Source: Chondrinema litorale (lineage in GTDB: Bacteria; Bacteroidota; Bacteroidia; Cytophagales; Flammeovirgaceae). Taken from it: 64,000 nucleotides of DNA. This document shows positions 27,413 to 36,783 of this stretch, piece after piece. Every line of letters begins with the position of its first letter. The first letter of the stretch is position 1. Under the pieces are notes generated by a model. It searched no databases. It was not told where the DNA came from and was given only the letters and a program-made list of their open reading frames with translations. The stretch is from positions 4,477,001-4,541,000 of the forward strand of contig NZ_CP111043.1 in NCBI RefSeq assembly GCF_026250525.1. The letters run 5' to 3'. The position numbers and the translations under genes were made by a program.

Positions 27413-28942
27413 ATGACAGAAAAAATTTACATCTTCGATTTTGGTTCACAGTACACCCAACTGATAGCAAGAAGGGTTAGAGAGCTGAACGTATATTGCG
27501 AAATTCATCCCTATAACCATTTACCAGTAATTGACAAAGAGGTAAAAGGAATTATTCTTTCAGGTAGTCCGCATTCTGTTTTCGATAATGATGCTCCTTC
27601 AATAGAACTAGATTCGTTACGTGGCGAACTTCCGGTATTAGGTGTTTGCTATGGCGCGCAGCTTACTGCATTCGAAGCTGGTGGAAAGGTAGTTCGTTCT
27701 GAAACTAGAGAATACGGCAGAGCCAATTTAGAATTTATAAATGATCGCAATCCATTATTAAGACATATCACAGCTAAGTCTCAGGTGTGGATGTCGCACG
27801 GTGATACTATTAAAGAGTTACCAGAAGATTTTACCATTATTGCCAGTACCAAAGATGTGAAAGTAGCAGCTTTCCAAGTAGAAGGCGAAGAAACTTACGG
27901 CATTCAGTTTCACCCAGAAGTAACGCATTCTACCGAAGGGGAACAGTTATTGAAAAACTTCTTAGTAGATATCTGTGGATGCGCACAAGACTGGACACCT
28001 GCACATTTTGTAGAAGATACCATTGCTGATCTTAAAGAAAAATTAGGCAACGATAAAGTAGTAATGGGACTTTCTGGTGGGGTTGATTCCTCAGTAGCTG
28101 CGATGCTTTTACACAGAGCTATTGGTGAAAACCTTTATTGCATTTTTGTAGACAATGGCTTGTTGAGAAAAGATGAGTTCGAAACCGTGCTTCATTCTTA
28201 TGAAGACATGGGACTCAATGTAAAAGGTGTAGATGCCAAAGATGCATTTTATAAAGAATTAAGTGGAGTAACAGACCCTGAGCAAAAAAGAAAAGTAATA
28301 GGTAGGGTTTTTATTGAAGTATTTGACGATGAGTCTCATAAAATTGAAGATGTTAAATGGTTAGGTCAAGGTACAATTTATCCTGATGTAATCGAGTCAG
28401 TTTCAGTAAAAGGACCTTCGGCTACCATTAAATCTCATCACAATGTAGGTGGTTTGCCAGATTTTATGAAATTAAAAGTAGTTGAGCCACTAAACACCTT
28501 GTTTAAAGATGAGGTAAGAAGGGTAGGAAAAGAGTTAGAAATTAAACAAATTATTCTTGGCAGACACCCATTCCCAGGCCCTGGTCTTGGTATTAGAATT
28601 CTAAGCGACATTACACCTGAGAAAGTGAGAATCTTACAAGAGGTTGATCACATTTTTATAAAAGGATTAAAAGACTACGGTTTGTACGATGATGTATGGC
28701 AAGCAGGAGTAATGTTGTTGCCAGTACAATCTGTTGGCGTAATGGGAGATGAACGTACTTACGAAAATGTAGTTGCCTTAAGAGCAGTAGCCAGTTTAGA
28801 TGGAATGACAGCCGACTGGGTACATTTACCATATGATTTCTTAGCAGAAGTAAGTAACAAAATTATAAACAGAGTAAAAGGTGTAAACAGAGTCGTTTAC
28901 GACATTAGCTCTAAGCCACCAGCCACTATTGAGTGGGAATAA
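27413..28942 (+). CDS. guaA: GMP synthase (glutamine-hydrolysing)
   Basis: 509 residues from the ATG at 27413; the TTG six bases upstream lies inside the -7 box and is rejected. The N-terminal class I amidotransferase domain has the nucleophile motif GVCYGAQ and the catalytic His/Glu in FHPEVTHS. The ATP-pyrophosphatase domain has the P-loop GLSGGVDSSVAA. The C-terminal dimerisation domain ends with the standard KPPATIEWE. It converts XMP to GMP in purine synthesis. A strong hairpin follows the stop. Confidence 0.98.
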   Translation: MTEKIYIFDFGSQYTQLIARRVRELNVYCEIHPYNHLPVIDKEVKGIILSGSPHSVFDNDAPSIELDSLRGELPVLGVCYGAQLTAFEAGGKVVRSETREYGRANLEFINDRNPLLRHITAKSQVWMSHGDTIKELPEDFTIIASTKDVKVAAFQVEGEETYGIQFHPEVTHSTEGEQLLKNFLVDICGCAQDWTPAHFVEDTIADLKEKLGNDKVVMGLSGGVDSSVAAMLLHRAIGENLYCIFVDNGLLRKDEFETVLHSYEDMGLNVKGVDAKDAFYKELSGVTDPEQKRKVIGRVFIEVFDDESHKIEDVKWLGQGTIYPDVIESVSVKGPSATIKSHHNVGGLPDFMKLKVVEPLNTLFKDEVRRVGKELEIKQIILGRHPFPGPGLGIRILSDITPEKVRILQEVDHIFIKGLKDYGLYDDVWQAGVMLLPVQSVGVMGDERTYENVVALRAVASLDGMTADWVHLPYDFLAEVSNKIINRVKGVNRVVYDISSKPPATIEWE

Positions 28943-28974
28943 ATTTTTAAAGTATTCATCTGAATTACTGAACA

Positions 28975-29025
28975 AAAAGCTGGAATATTTACTTTTTTAG
29001 TAGAATATTTCAGCTTTTATTTTTT
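28975..29025 (+). terminator. Terminator of guaA
   Basis: An imperfect stem of about 18 pairs (AAAAGCTG from 28975 pairing with CAGCTTTT ending 29018) is followed by a T-rich tract to 29025. Confidence 0.75.
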
Positions 29026-29056
29026 AGCACTTTCACTTATTTAATCTAAAATACGT

Positions 29057-29983
29057 ATGCTTTCGTGGGTTAAGAGACACAGGTTCAAATTAGTTGCAAT
29101 CGTCATGGTCCTTTTGTTGCCGAGTCTGTTTCTTAAAAATCTAGATTCAAATATTACTGAAGCTGAAGTAATACAGCAGTTTAAAACAATGGCTTATAGT
29201 CAAGAATTTACTCCTGAGTTCGATACCATACATGTGATGGATAGAAGTATTTATTATATGTGCATAGGAGATACCACCAAGCCATTGGTATTTTTTGTAC
29301 ATGGAGCTCCCGGGTCTTATGATAACTTTATGGGTTTTCTAAAAGATAGTACTTTGCTGCAACATGCTCGAATGCTTTCAGTTGATCGCCCCGGTTATGG
29401 CAATTCTGGGAAAAAAGAAAGTGAAACTTCTATTGAGAAACAGGCTAAAATGCTGCTCGAAATATTAAAAGCCAATGATAAAGGGCGAGGAGTTGTTCTG
29501 GTTGGCCATTCTTATGGTGGGCCAATAATAGCGAGAATGGCAATGGAAGTAGCTGATAATGAACCTGATTTAATAGATGCTTTGGTATTGGCGGCTCCAG
29601 CAATTGATCCAGAACATGAGAAAATCTTCTTTGTTTCGAGAAAGGTACCTTGGGCAATTGTAAAATGGATTACTCCCAGATTTTTGAAAAGAGCCAATGA
29701 CGAAAAAATGACGCATGTAGAAGAATTAAAAAAAATGCTTCCGCTTTGGGAAAAAATTACAATTCCTGTAACTTATATCCATGGAGAAAAAGATGGCTTA
29801 GTCCCTTTTGAAAATACAGCATTTGCAAAAAGGGTATTGGTAAATGCACCAGTTGATTATGTAACCAAAGAAAAAATGGGACACTTAATTCCTTGGAAAA
29901 ACCCAGAGTTAATGAAAGATGCCATACTCAAACATCTCAGTCAAATAGACTCAGTACAACATATTTCTCTTTCGGGGAAATAA
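29057..29983 (+). CDS. Alpha/beta hydrolase, membrane-anchored or exported
   Basis: 308 residues. An N-terminal hydrophobic segment (FKLVAIVMVLLLPSLFL) after a basic start suggests an anchor or signal. The oxyanion region is HGAPGSYDNF, the nucleophile elbow GHSYGG, the acid is the Asp in HGEKDGLVP, and the base is the His in MGHLIPW. A complete catalytic triad is therefore present. The substrate is unknown. The next gene starts 12 bases after its stop, so they are probably one operon. Confidence 0.88.
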   Translation: MLSWVKRHRFKLVAIVMVLLLPSLFLKNLDSNITEAEVIQQFKTMAYSQEFTPEFDTIHVMDRSIYYMCIGDTTKPLVFFVHGAPGSYDNFMGFLKDSTLLQHARMLSVDRPGYGNSGKKESETSIEKQAKMLLEILKANDKGRGVVLVGHSYGGPIIARMAMEVADNEPDLIDALVLAAPAIDPEHEKIFFVSRKVPWAIVKWITPRFLKRANDEKMTHVEELKKMLPLWEKITIPVTYIHGEKDGLVPFENTAFAKRVLVNAPVDYVTKEKMGHLIPWKNPELMKDAILKHLSQIDSVQHISLSGK

Positions 29984-29995
29984 TTTTTTGAACTT

Positions 29996-30847
29996 ATGAA
30001 TATTGGAATTGTCACTTGTAATGAACAACCTGACTTAATACCTACTGAAAGATTTTTGCCTTTTCTATTACAAAAAACTGGAAATGTAGAGGTTGTAATT
30101 TGGAACGATCCTACTGTAATTTGGCAATCTTTTGATGTTTTGATAATTCGCTCTGTTTGGGATTATCATTTACAATATGAAAGCTTTATTAAGTGGTTAG
30201 ATGAGATTGAAAATGCTAATATAAATGTGTTTAACCCTATAAGCGTACTAAGAAAAAACCTGCACAAATTTTATCTTAAAGAGTTATTAGAGAAAGGTTT
30301 TCCAATAATTCCTACTCATTTTTTACCTGTAGAAGAAGTTAAAACTTTTTCATTAGAAGATTTATGTATAGAAAAAAGATGGCAAAAAATTGTAGTTAAA
30401 CCAGCTATATCTGCTACAGCATGGAATGCTTACAAGCTGGAAAATACAGATCAAATCAAGAATTTTGAATTTCCGATAGTTGCCGATTGGTTAATTCAGC
30501 CTTTTGTACCAGAAATAATTGAGTTCGGAGAAATTTCACTCATGTTTTTTAATAGAAAGTATTCACATGCAGTTGTAAAGAAATCGAGCACTGGAGACTT
30601 TAGAGTACAGGAAGAGTTTGGAGGACGTTTTACTATAATTGAGCCAAATAATCTTTCTGTAAAAACAGCTTTAGAGGTTTTAGAAAGCATAGAAGGTGAT
30701 TTGTTGTATAGCAGGGTAGATGGCGTAATTACTGCCGACGGTTTTCAAATTATGGAAGTAGAATTAATTGAACCAGAAATGTTTTTGCTCGATAATTTAC
30801 TTCAAAGGAAGTTTTCTAAATCTATTGAAAAGAAGATTGTTAAATAA
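29996..30847 (+). CDS. ATP-grasp family protein
   Basis: 283 residues. The N-terminal domain (VLIIRSVWDYHLQYESFIKWLD, NPISVLRKNLHKFYLKEL) followed by ATP-grasp lobes (KIVVKPAISATAW, LIQPFVPEIIEFGEISLMFF, YSRVDGVI, IMEVELIEPEMFL) matches the RimK/glutathione-synthetase-like ATP-grasp group. These ligate a carboxylate to an amine or thiol through an acyl phosphate. The Glu and Asn-equivalent metal ligands near the end appear as Glu in MEVELIEPE. Substrates are not predictable. A bidirectional terminator follows at once. Confidence 0.85.
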   Translation: MNIGIVTCNEQPDLIPTERFLPFLLQKTGNVEVVIWNDPTVIWQSFDVLIIRSVWDYHLQYESFIKWLDEIENANINVFNPISVLRKNLHKFYLKELLEKGFPIIPTHFLPVEEVKTFSLEDLCIEKRWQKIVVKPAISATAWNAYKLENTDQIKNFEFPIVADWLIQPFVPEIIEFGEISLMFFNRKYSHAVVKKSSTGDFRVQEEFGGRFTIIEPNNLSVKTALEVLESIEGDLLYSRVDGVITADGFQIMEVELIEPEMFLLDNLLQRKFSKSIEKKIVK

Positions 30848-30848
30848 A

Positions 30849-30876
30849 AAAAGCCGGAAACTCCGGCTTTTCTTTT
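30849..30876. terminator. Bidirectional terminator between ATP-grasp gene and lysC
   Basis: A 10-base-pair stem (AAAAGCCGGA with TCCGGCTTTT, loop AAC) has A-rich and T-rich flanks, so it can act on both strands for two convergent genes. Confidence 0.9.
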
Positions 30877-30909
30877 AATATGTTTTATGAATTTCTATTC
30901 TAAAAGCTA

Positions 30910-32235
30910 TTAGGTTGCATTTTCGAAAAATAATCCATCATTTAATAACTGAAGTGCTTTTGCCTTATAGTCATTATGCACAAGTAGTGAAATGTTGTAT
31001 TTACTACCACCATAAGAAATCATTCTTATCGGAATATCTTTTAAGATTTGCAGCACTTTAACAGCAACATTTGCATCGTCTTGCAAGAATCTGCCTACTA
31101 CACAAATAATGGTTTGGTTCTCATTAGACTCTACATTTCCAAAGTCGTCGATTTCATCAAGAATTTTAGAAAGATTGCTTGTGTCATCAATAGTTAGAGA
31201 AATTGCAACCTCAGAAGTAGTAATCATATCTATTGGTGTACGATATTTTTCAAATATCTCAAATACCTTTCTTAAGAAGCCATAAGCCAGTAGCATTCTG
31301 CTAGACCTAATTTTTATAGCTACAATGCCATCTTTAGCGGCAATGGCAGTAATCTTTTTATCGTGTGTAACATCTGCTCTAATTAATGTGCCTTGCTTTT
31401 CAGGTTGCATGGTATTGAGCAGTCTTACCGGAATATTTTCTTTTTGTGCAGGTAATACAGAAGCCGGATGAAGAATTTTTGCGCCAAAATAAGCTAGCTC
31501 AGCTGCTTCTTCAAAAGATAATTCATGTACAGGAAAGGTTTTGTCAACAATTCTAGGATCATTGTTGTGCATTCCATCAATATCTGTCCAAATTTGAATT
31601 TCATCTGCTTTAATAGCTGCTCCAATTATAGAAGCCGAATAATCGCTACCACCTCTTTTTAAATTGTCTATTTCATCAAACTCATTCATACAGATGTAAC
31701 CCTGCGTGATGAATAATTTACAATTTGGGAATTTATTTACAACTTTTTCAATTTCTGTTTCTATATAATCGGTATCAGGCTCGCCATCTGAGGTTTTCAT
31801 AAATTCCAAAGCGGGAAGCAATACAGCGTCTACTCCTAAAGACCTTAAGTATAAATGCATTAGTCTGGTAGACATTAATTCACCTTGAGCTAGAAATATT
31901 CTTTCTTCTTTAGTGGTGAAATTATCAGTATCAGCAGATTGAATTAGGGCGAAGTGATTCTCAATGTATTCTTCTGCTTGTGCTTGATATGCCAGATCAT
32001 CAAATAATTCAGAAATTACAACTTCATATTTTTCTCTGAGTGTGCGAAGGGTTATTTCAAATTTTGCTTTATTTTTTTGATTAGCACAATTTCCAAGTTC
32101 AACAAGTGCATTTGTAGTACCTGATACGGCAGAGAGAACTACTATTTTTTTCTCATCATTGTTAATCAGTTCTGCAACATGTTTGATTCTTTCTGCACTT
32201 CCTACGGAGGTTCCTCCAAACTTCAATATTTTCAT
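30910..32235 (-). CDS. lysC: Aspartate kinase (monofunctional, lysine-sensitive type)
   Basis: 441 residues, similar in size to LysC/aspartokinase III. It begins with the family motif KFGGTSV and contains RGGSDYSASIIG in the kinase domain, followed by two ACT regions in the last 150 residues (ISLTIDDTSNL and NQTIICVVG areas). It phosphorylates aspartate at the start of lysine, threonine and methionine synthesis, and the ACT domains normally bind an inhibitory amino acid. The gene is unlinked to other pathway genes here. Its 5' region includes a possible 130-base leader. Confidence 0.93.
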   Translation of the reverse strand: MKILKFGGTSVGSAERIKHVAELINNDEKKIVVLSAVSGTTNALVELGNCANQKNKAKFEITLRTLREKYEVVISELFDDLAYQAQAEEYIENHFALIQSADTDNFTTKEERIFLAQGELMSTRLMHLYLRSLGVDAVLLPALEFMKTSDGEPDTDYIETEIEKVVNKFPNCKLFITQGYICMNEFDEIDNLKRGGSDYSASIIGAAIKADEIQIWTDIDGMHNNDPRIVDKTFPVHELSFEEAAELAYFGAKILHPASVLPAQKENIPVRLLNTMQPEKQGTLIRADVTHDKKITAIAAKDGIVAIKIRSSRMLLAYGFLRKVFEIFEKYRTPIDMITTSEVAISLTIDDTSNLSKILDEIDDFGNVESNENQTIICVVGRFLQDDANVAVKVLQILKDIPIRMISYGGSKYNISLLVHNDYKAKALQLLNDGLFFENAT

Positions 32236-32584
32236 TTACTTTAATTTTATTGGTTTTATCCCTTTAATCTAAACCTTCTCTAAATTATATTTAGCGATTT
32301 TCCAACCTGTATTTTCTAAGGGTTGTCTGTGTTAGTAAGTTGATCTTTAAATTTTCAATGTACTGCTGCAAAGATTAGAAAAAAAATACTTTTTGCTGAT
32401 CTATATTGTATAATTTTTAAGAAATACTGTACTTTTTAAGTTTTTCTGCAATTCGTAAAATTTGTTTCTGTATTTTCGATAATTTGCCTACTATCTTAGA
32501 TGAATAAATATGAATTTCATTTATAAAATAATAAATTTACAATAGTTCTAGCTGATCATTTATATTACTTAAATACTCAAGCCT
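32236..32584. promoter_or_regulatory. Divergent intergenic region between lysC and the vWA gene
   Basis: This 349-base AT-rich stretch holds no supportable gene. On the minus strand TAATCTTTG at 32369-32377 resembles a -7 box with one extra spacer base, which would give lysC a leader of about 130 bases. I did not recognise a riboswitch or leader peptide in it. On the plus strand I see no exact TAnnTTTG box for the gene at 32585. Confidence 0.35.
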
Positions 32585-33859
32585 ATGAAAATGATGTTTA
32601 CAAGAGTCTTTTTTCTATTGGCAATTTTTTTAACTACATGTATTTCAATTACTGCTCAAGAATTGTCGAACCTCGAGTACCAAGAGGTTGAATTAAGCGA
32701 GTATAAATTCGATAGCAATCGAAATGCTGCTGTATTAGAAATGGCTTATGCTGAGCATAAGATTAAAAACCCAGAGAGTTGGCAACAAGTGGCACAAAAT
32801 AACAAGGTGCTAGAAGTTGATCTTATTTTTACAAAATATCCTCGACATAAGAAAGATTGGATAACAGATTACGATTATTTGCTGAACAAGCGAATTGATA
32901 ATTTGATGAATTTAATTCCATGTCTTAAAGAAAATAAGGATATAAAATGGAACATTGTTTTACAAAACAAATGTGTAAAAGAGAATGAAGCACAAGATAT
33001 GTTTCATGGTGCTGTGGTAAGGTACGAACCTTTAGCAGTTGTAAACGACACCAATCCTACTAAAGAGGTTAAGGAAGAAGATACGATAGATATATCTAAA
33101 ATAGACCCCAAAATAGAGATTGATCTGAACTCAGAAAAAGTAGTTTGCGATGGAGAAAAATATCGCTATATGAACTTTTACGATGTAGTTCAGATGATTA
33201 ATGGCAAACTTGATTTAAATGATTCGCTTATCTTTCATGTGCTTAATCGCAATCCACAATGGGAAAACATGCTGGTGGTAAACGATTGGACTGCAAGTAT
33301 GTATGTATATGGCACACAAGCAGTTATGTGGCAAAAAGAAAAAATGAACTCTGGTAAAATCGGGCACTTCGTTTTTTTTAATGATGGAAATAAAAAGAAA
33401 AATGATAAAAAGGAACCCGGTAAAACTGGAGGTATTTATAGCGTAGAGGCAAACAACATGGACAAGTTGCTAAAAACCATGCGCAAAGTAATGAAAAACG
33501 GACAGGGCGGAGACAGAGAAGAAAATGATATTGAAGCGGTAGAGTTTGCATCGCATAAGTTTAAAGATGCCAGAGAGATAATTCTTATTGCAGATAATAA
33601 AAGTGAAGTACGAGATATTAATCTGCTTTATAAGATTAAAAAACCGGTAAGAATAATTGTTTGTGGAAATTCTCAAAAAACACCTATTAGAGAAGATTAC
33701 CTTAAACTTGCTTTAAAAACTAATGGCTCTATCCATACGATAAATGAAGACCATATTAATTTGGATATGCTTTCTGAAGGAGAATCTTTATTTATTGAAG
33801 AAGTTCAATACAGATTAATGAATCATCAATTAAAAATGATATCACAGACCATTGATTAA
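32585..33859 (+). CDS. Exported vWA-like domain protein of unknown function
   Basis: 424 residues with a signal peptide (FFLLAIFLTTCISITAQ). The first 230 residues are not recognised. From about residue 228 a von Willebrand A-like fold follows: the strand MLVVNDWTASM with a MIDAS-like DxTxS (Asp234, Thr236, Ser238), then HFVFFNDG, IEAVEFA and EIILIADNKSEVRD as later strands. Proteins of this kind bind metal-dependent ligands in the periplasm or at the surface. It may be co-transcribed with the ParA gene 111 bases downstream, but no terminator or promoter decides this. Confidence 0.7.
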   Translation: MKMMFTRVFFLLAIFLTTCISITAQELSNLEYQEVELSEYKFDSNRNAAVLEMAYAEHKIKNPESWQQVAQNNKVLEVDLIFTKYPRHKKDWITDYDYLLNKRIDNLMNLIPCLKENKDIKWNIVLQNKCVKENEAQDMFHGAVVRYEPLAVVNDTNPTKEVKEEDTIDISKIDPKIEIDLNSEKVVCDGEKYRYMNFYDVVQMINGKLDLNDSLIFHVLNRNPQWENMLVVNDWTASMYVYGTQAVMWQKEKMNSGKIGHFVFFNDGNKKKNDKKEPGKTGGIYSVEANNMDKLLKTMRKVMKNGQGGDREENDIEAVEFASHKFKDAREIILIADNKSEVRDINLLYKIKKPVRIIVCGNSQKTPIREDYLKLALKTNGSIHTINEDHINLDMLSEGESLFIEEVQYRLMNHQLKMISQTID

Positions 33860-33970
33860 ACTTTTATTTCGTATACCCATCTAGTTTTAAATACTTTCTT
33901 GTAGAGTTAGAGGTTAAATTATTAGCTAAAATCGATTAGCAAACTCCATTTTTTACCGAAAGATTTTTTA

Positions 33971-34762
33971 ATGAGAATAATTGCTATAGCTAATAACAAA
34001 GGTGGTATTGGTAAAACTACTTCGGTAGTAAATTTAGGTGCCGCACTTGCCGGATTTGAAAAGAAAACTTTACTTATAGATTTTGATCCTCAAGCCAATT
34101 TAAGTAAATCTTTGGGAATTCGTGAGTGTGAAAAAACAATCTATGATGCTTTAGTTAATGAAGAAAGTCCAGCGATTTATCCAATAAAATCAAATTTGGA
34201 TATAATTCCTGCAAACTTGAATTTGACAAAAGCAGAACAGCAACTAGATCCAGCGCAAGGTGATCACCATTTGCTAAAAGAAATATTAGCTACATTTAAT
34301 AGTGTTTATGAATATGTGTTGATTGATTGCCCACCATCTCTCAACATTTTAACCACTAGTGCACTTACTGCGGCAACAGATATGTTAATACCAGTGCAAG
34401 CCGAATTTTTAGCACTTGAAGGCTTGGTTACTTTCTTAGATTCTGTAAAAAAGATTAAAAGAAGAATAAATGTAAATCTGGAAATAGCCGGAATATTTGT
34501 TACCAGATTCGATCAACGTAAAGTATTAAATAGGCATGTAATAGAAACTTTGGAAAGCAAATTTCCAGAGATGCTTATGTCTAGACCTGTAAGAGAAAAT
34601 ATAGCTTTGGCAGAAGCACCCGTAAAAAGGACAGACATTTTTGAATATGCACCCAAAAGCTATGGTGCAGAAGATTACAGATTTTTAGCTAGAGAAATTA
34701 TACACAAATTGGAGGCAAATAGTGAGGAGTCTCAAGAAGCTGAAAAGAAAGTTTTACAATAA
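33971..34762 (+). CDS. ParA/Soj family ATPase
   Basis: 263 residues. The deviant Walker A motif is NKGGIGKTT with the signature lysine in KGG, Walker A' is LLIDFDPQANLS, and Walker B is VLIDCPPSLN. Length and motifs match chromosomal Soj/ParA ATPases, which form DNA-bound dimers and position chromosomes or protein cargo. No parB gene or parS-like site was found next to it, which is unusual for the chromosomal segregation pair, so it may position something else. A terminator follows 75 bases later. Confidence 0.9.
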   Translation: MRIIAIANNKGGIGKTTSVVNLGAALAGFEKKTLLIDFDPQANLSKSLGIRECEKTIYDALVNEESPAIYPIKSNLDIIPANLNLTKAEQQLDPAQGDHHLLKEILATFNSVYEYVLIDCPPSLNILTTSALTAATDMLIPVQAEFLALEGLVTFLDSVKKIKRRINVNLEIAGIFVTRFDQRKVLNRHVIETLESKFPEMLMSRPVRENIALAEAPVKRTDIFEYAPKSYGAEDYRFLAREIIHKLEANSEESQEAEKKVLQ

Positions 34763-34837
34763 ACTTTTTTATTAGGAAATTCTCAAAAACTAATCAGAAT
34801 CTCTGTTTTTTCGGCAATAAAAAATAACTATTATTGG

Positions 34838-34869
34838 ACTGTTCAGTTTAAAACCTGAACAGTTTTTTT
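34838..34869 (+). terminator. Terminator after the ParA gene
   Basis: A 9-base-pair stem (ACTGTTCAG with CTGAACAGT, eight-base loop) is followed by seven Ts. It insulates the ParA gene from the glucan phosphorylase gene. Confidence 0.88.
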
Positions 34870-34894
34870 ATTTTTTTAAACTAACATTCCTGCC

Positions 34895-36523
34895 ATGGGC
34901 AAAAAAGACAAATCAAAAAAGAACCTTCCTAACGTAGCTTATTTTTGCATGGAGTACGGCCTCGATACCAGCTTTAGAACTTACGCTGGTGGCTTGGGTA
35001 TTCTTGCTGGTGATTACTTAAAAGGAGCAAAAGACCACGATTATCCAGTAATCGGAATTGGCATAAAATGGAAACAAGGTTATACCGACCAGTTAATTAG
35101 CAAAGAAGGTTACCCTTACGATACATACCACAATTATAAGTATGACTTTCTAGAAGATACAGGTATAGAAGTTAGTGTAGAAATTAAAGGGCAGGAAGTA
35201 AAGTGTAAGGTTTGGAAAGTGGATTGTTTTGGAAATGCAGATATCTATTTATTGGATACAGATTTACCAGAAAACCCAGAAGCATGGACAACCGGACAAC
35301 TTTACGGCTGGTTTGGTGAAGAAAGAGTTGCTCAGGAAATAGTTTTAGGCATTGGTGGTGTAAAAGCATTAAGAGCTCTTGGGTTAAATATAGATATTTA
35401 TCATTTTAACGAAGGTCATGCACTTTTTGCTGGTTTTGAGTTGATAAGAGAGAAAATGGAAGACGGAATGTCTTTTAAAGAGGCAAAAAAAGCAACCAGA
35501 AAAGAAGTAGTATTTACGACGCACACACCAGTTATACAAGGAAATGAATCGCACCCAATTGAAAGATTGATGTATATGGGTGCAAATTGTGGCCTCTCAG
35601 AAAAGCAGCTAATAAAGCTTGGAGGTGAACCATTTAACATGACAGTAGGCGCGTTAAAGCTTTCAAAAGTGGCCAATGCAGTTGCTCAATTGCATGGAAA
35701 AACGGCTAGTAAAATGTGGAAAGATGTTGAAAAAAGAGCTGAAATTTTAGCTATTACAAATGCTATACATAAACCTACTTGGGTTGACGAAAGACTGATT
35801 TCTGCCGCGGAGAATGGAGAAGACTTTTGGCCTATACATCAGGAGAATAAGAAAGCTCTTATCGATTTTGTTAAGGAAAGAAACGGGGTTACACTTAAAG
35901 AAGATTGCTTGCTTATTGGTTTTTCTAGAAGGGCGGTAGCCTACAAGCGTAGCGATTTTATTTTTACTGATGAAGAAATTGCAGGGCCCCTGTTTGAAAC
36001 TGGTAAGCTGCAAATAGTATTCTCAGGTAGAGCACACCCATTAGACGATGGCGGAAAAGACATAGTAGCCAGATTGGTACAAATGAGTAAAAAGTATCCG
36101 GAATCTGTCGTATTTCTAGAAAACTACGATATGACGATTGGAAAAATGCTTACTAGAGGTGCAGACATTTGGCTTAATAATCCAAGAAGACCTAAAGAAG
36201 CCAGCGGTACTTCAGGTATGAAAGCTGCAATGAATGGTGTGTTAAACTTTAGTACACTTGATGGTTGGTGGCCAGAAGCATGTAACCATGGCGAAAATGG
36301 CTGGCAGTTTGGCGATGGCTTTGAGAGTAAAAAAGAAGAAAAATTAGATGAGCACGATCTAAAAGCATTTTATAAAGTATTGCAAGAAGAAGTGCTGCCA
36401 ACTTATTATGACAATCAAGAAAGGTGGAAAGAGATGATGAAAAACAGTATTATGGATACCAAAGATGCATTTGCTGTAAAAAGAATGCTCGAGGAATATT
36501 ATGAGTTGCTATACTGTGTATAA
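34895..36523 (+). CDS. Alpha-glucan family phosphorylase (GT35, short form)
   Basis: 542 residues, much shorter than classical glycogen phosphorylase (about 800) but typical of the short bacterial alpha-glucan phosphorylases. It keeps the glucose and phosphate site motifs (YAGGLGILAGDYLKGA, VFTTHTPV, HFNEGHA) and the PLP-lysine region EASGTSGMKAAMNG. It releases glucose 1-phosphate from glycogen or maltodextrin. The gene has terminators on both sides and is transcribed alone. Confidence 0.92.
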   Translation: MGKKDKSKKNLPNVAYFCMEYGLDTSFRTYAGGLGILAGDYLKGAKDHDYPVIGIGIKWKQGYTDQLISKEGYPYDTYHNYKYDFLEDTGIEVSVEIKGQEVKCKVWKVDCFGNADIYLLDTDLPENPEAWTTGQLYGWFGEERVAQEIVLGIGGVKALRALGLNIDIYHFNEGHALFAGFELIREKMEDGMSFKEAKKATRKEVVFTTHTPVIQGNESHPIERLMYMGANCGLSEKQLIKLGGEPFNMTVGALKLSKVANAVAQLHGKTASKMWKDVEKRAEILAITNAIHKPTWVDERLISAAENGEDFWPIHQENKKALIDFVKERNGVTLKEDCLLIGFSRRAVAYKRSDFIFTDEEIAGPLFETGKLQIVFSGRAHPLDDGGKDIVARLVQMSKKYPESVVFLENYDMTIGKMLTRGADIWLNNPRRPKEASGTSGMKAAMNGVLNFSTLDGWWPEACNHGENGWQFGDGFESKKEEKLDEHDLKAFYKVLQEEVLPTYYDNQERWKEMMKNSIMDTKDAFAVKRMLEEYYELLYCV

Positions 36524-36556
36524 GTAATTTTTAGGAATTCCATATTCATTATTAAG

Positions 36557-36605
36557 CTCTGTTAGAATTTACTATTTTAAGAATAGATTCTAACAGAGTT
36601 TTTTT
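36557..36605 (+). terminator. Terminator of the glucan phosphorylase gene
   Basis: A 12-base-pair stem (CTCTGTTAGAAT at 36557-36568 with 36587-36598) is followed by seven Ts. Confidence 0.9.
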
Positions 36606-36783
36606 ATTTAAACAATTATGCAGAGATATTACACAACTTTAATTGTACCTCAACGAACAAAATTGCCCGCTGACGGACAGTAAGAGATTTTTATGTGATT
36701 GTAATCGATTGATTATCAGTTAAATAAAAGATGGCACGATATTAATATTTACCTTTACAAAAATTAAGATAATTTAATATATC

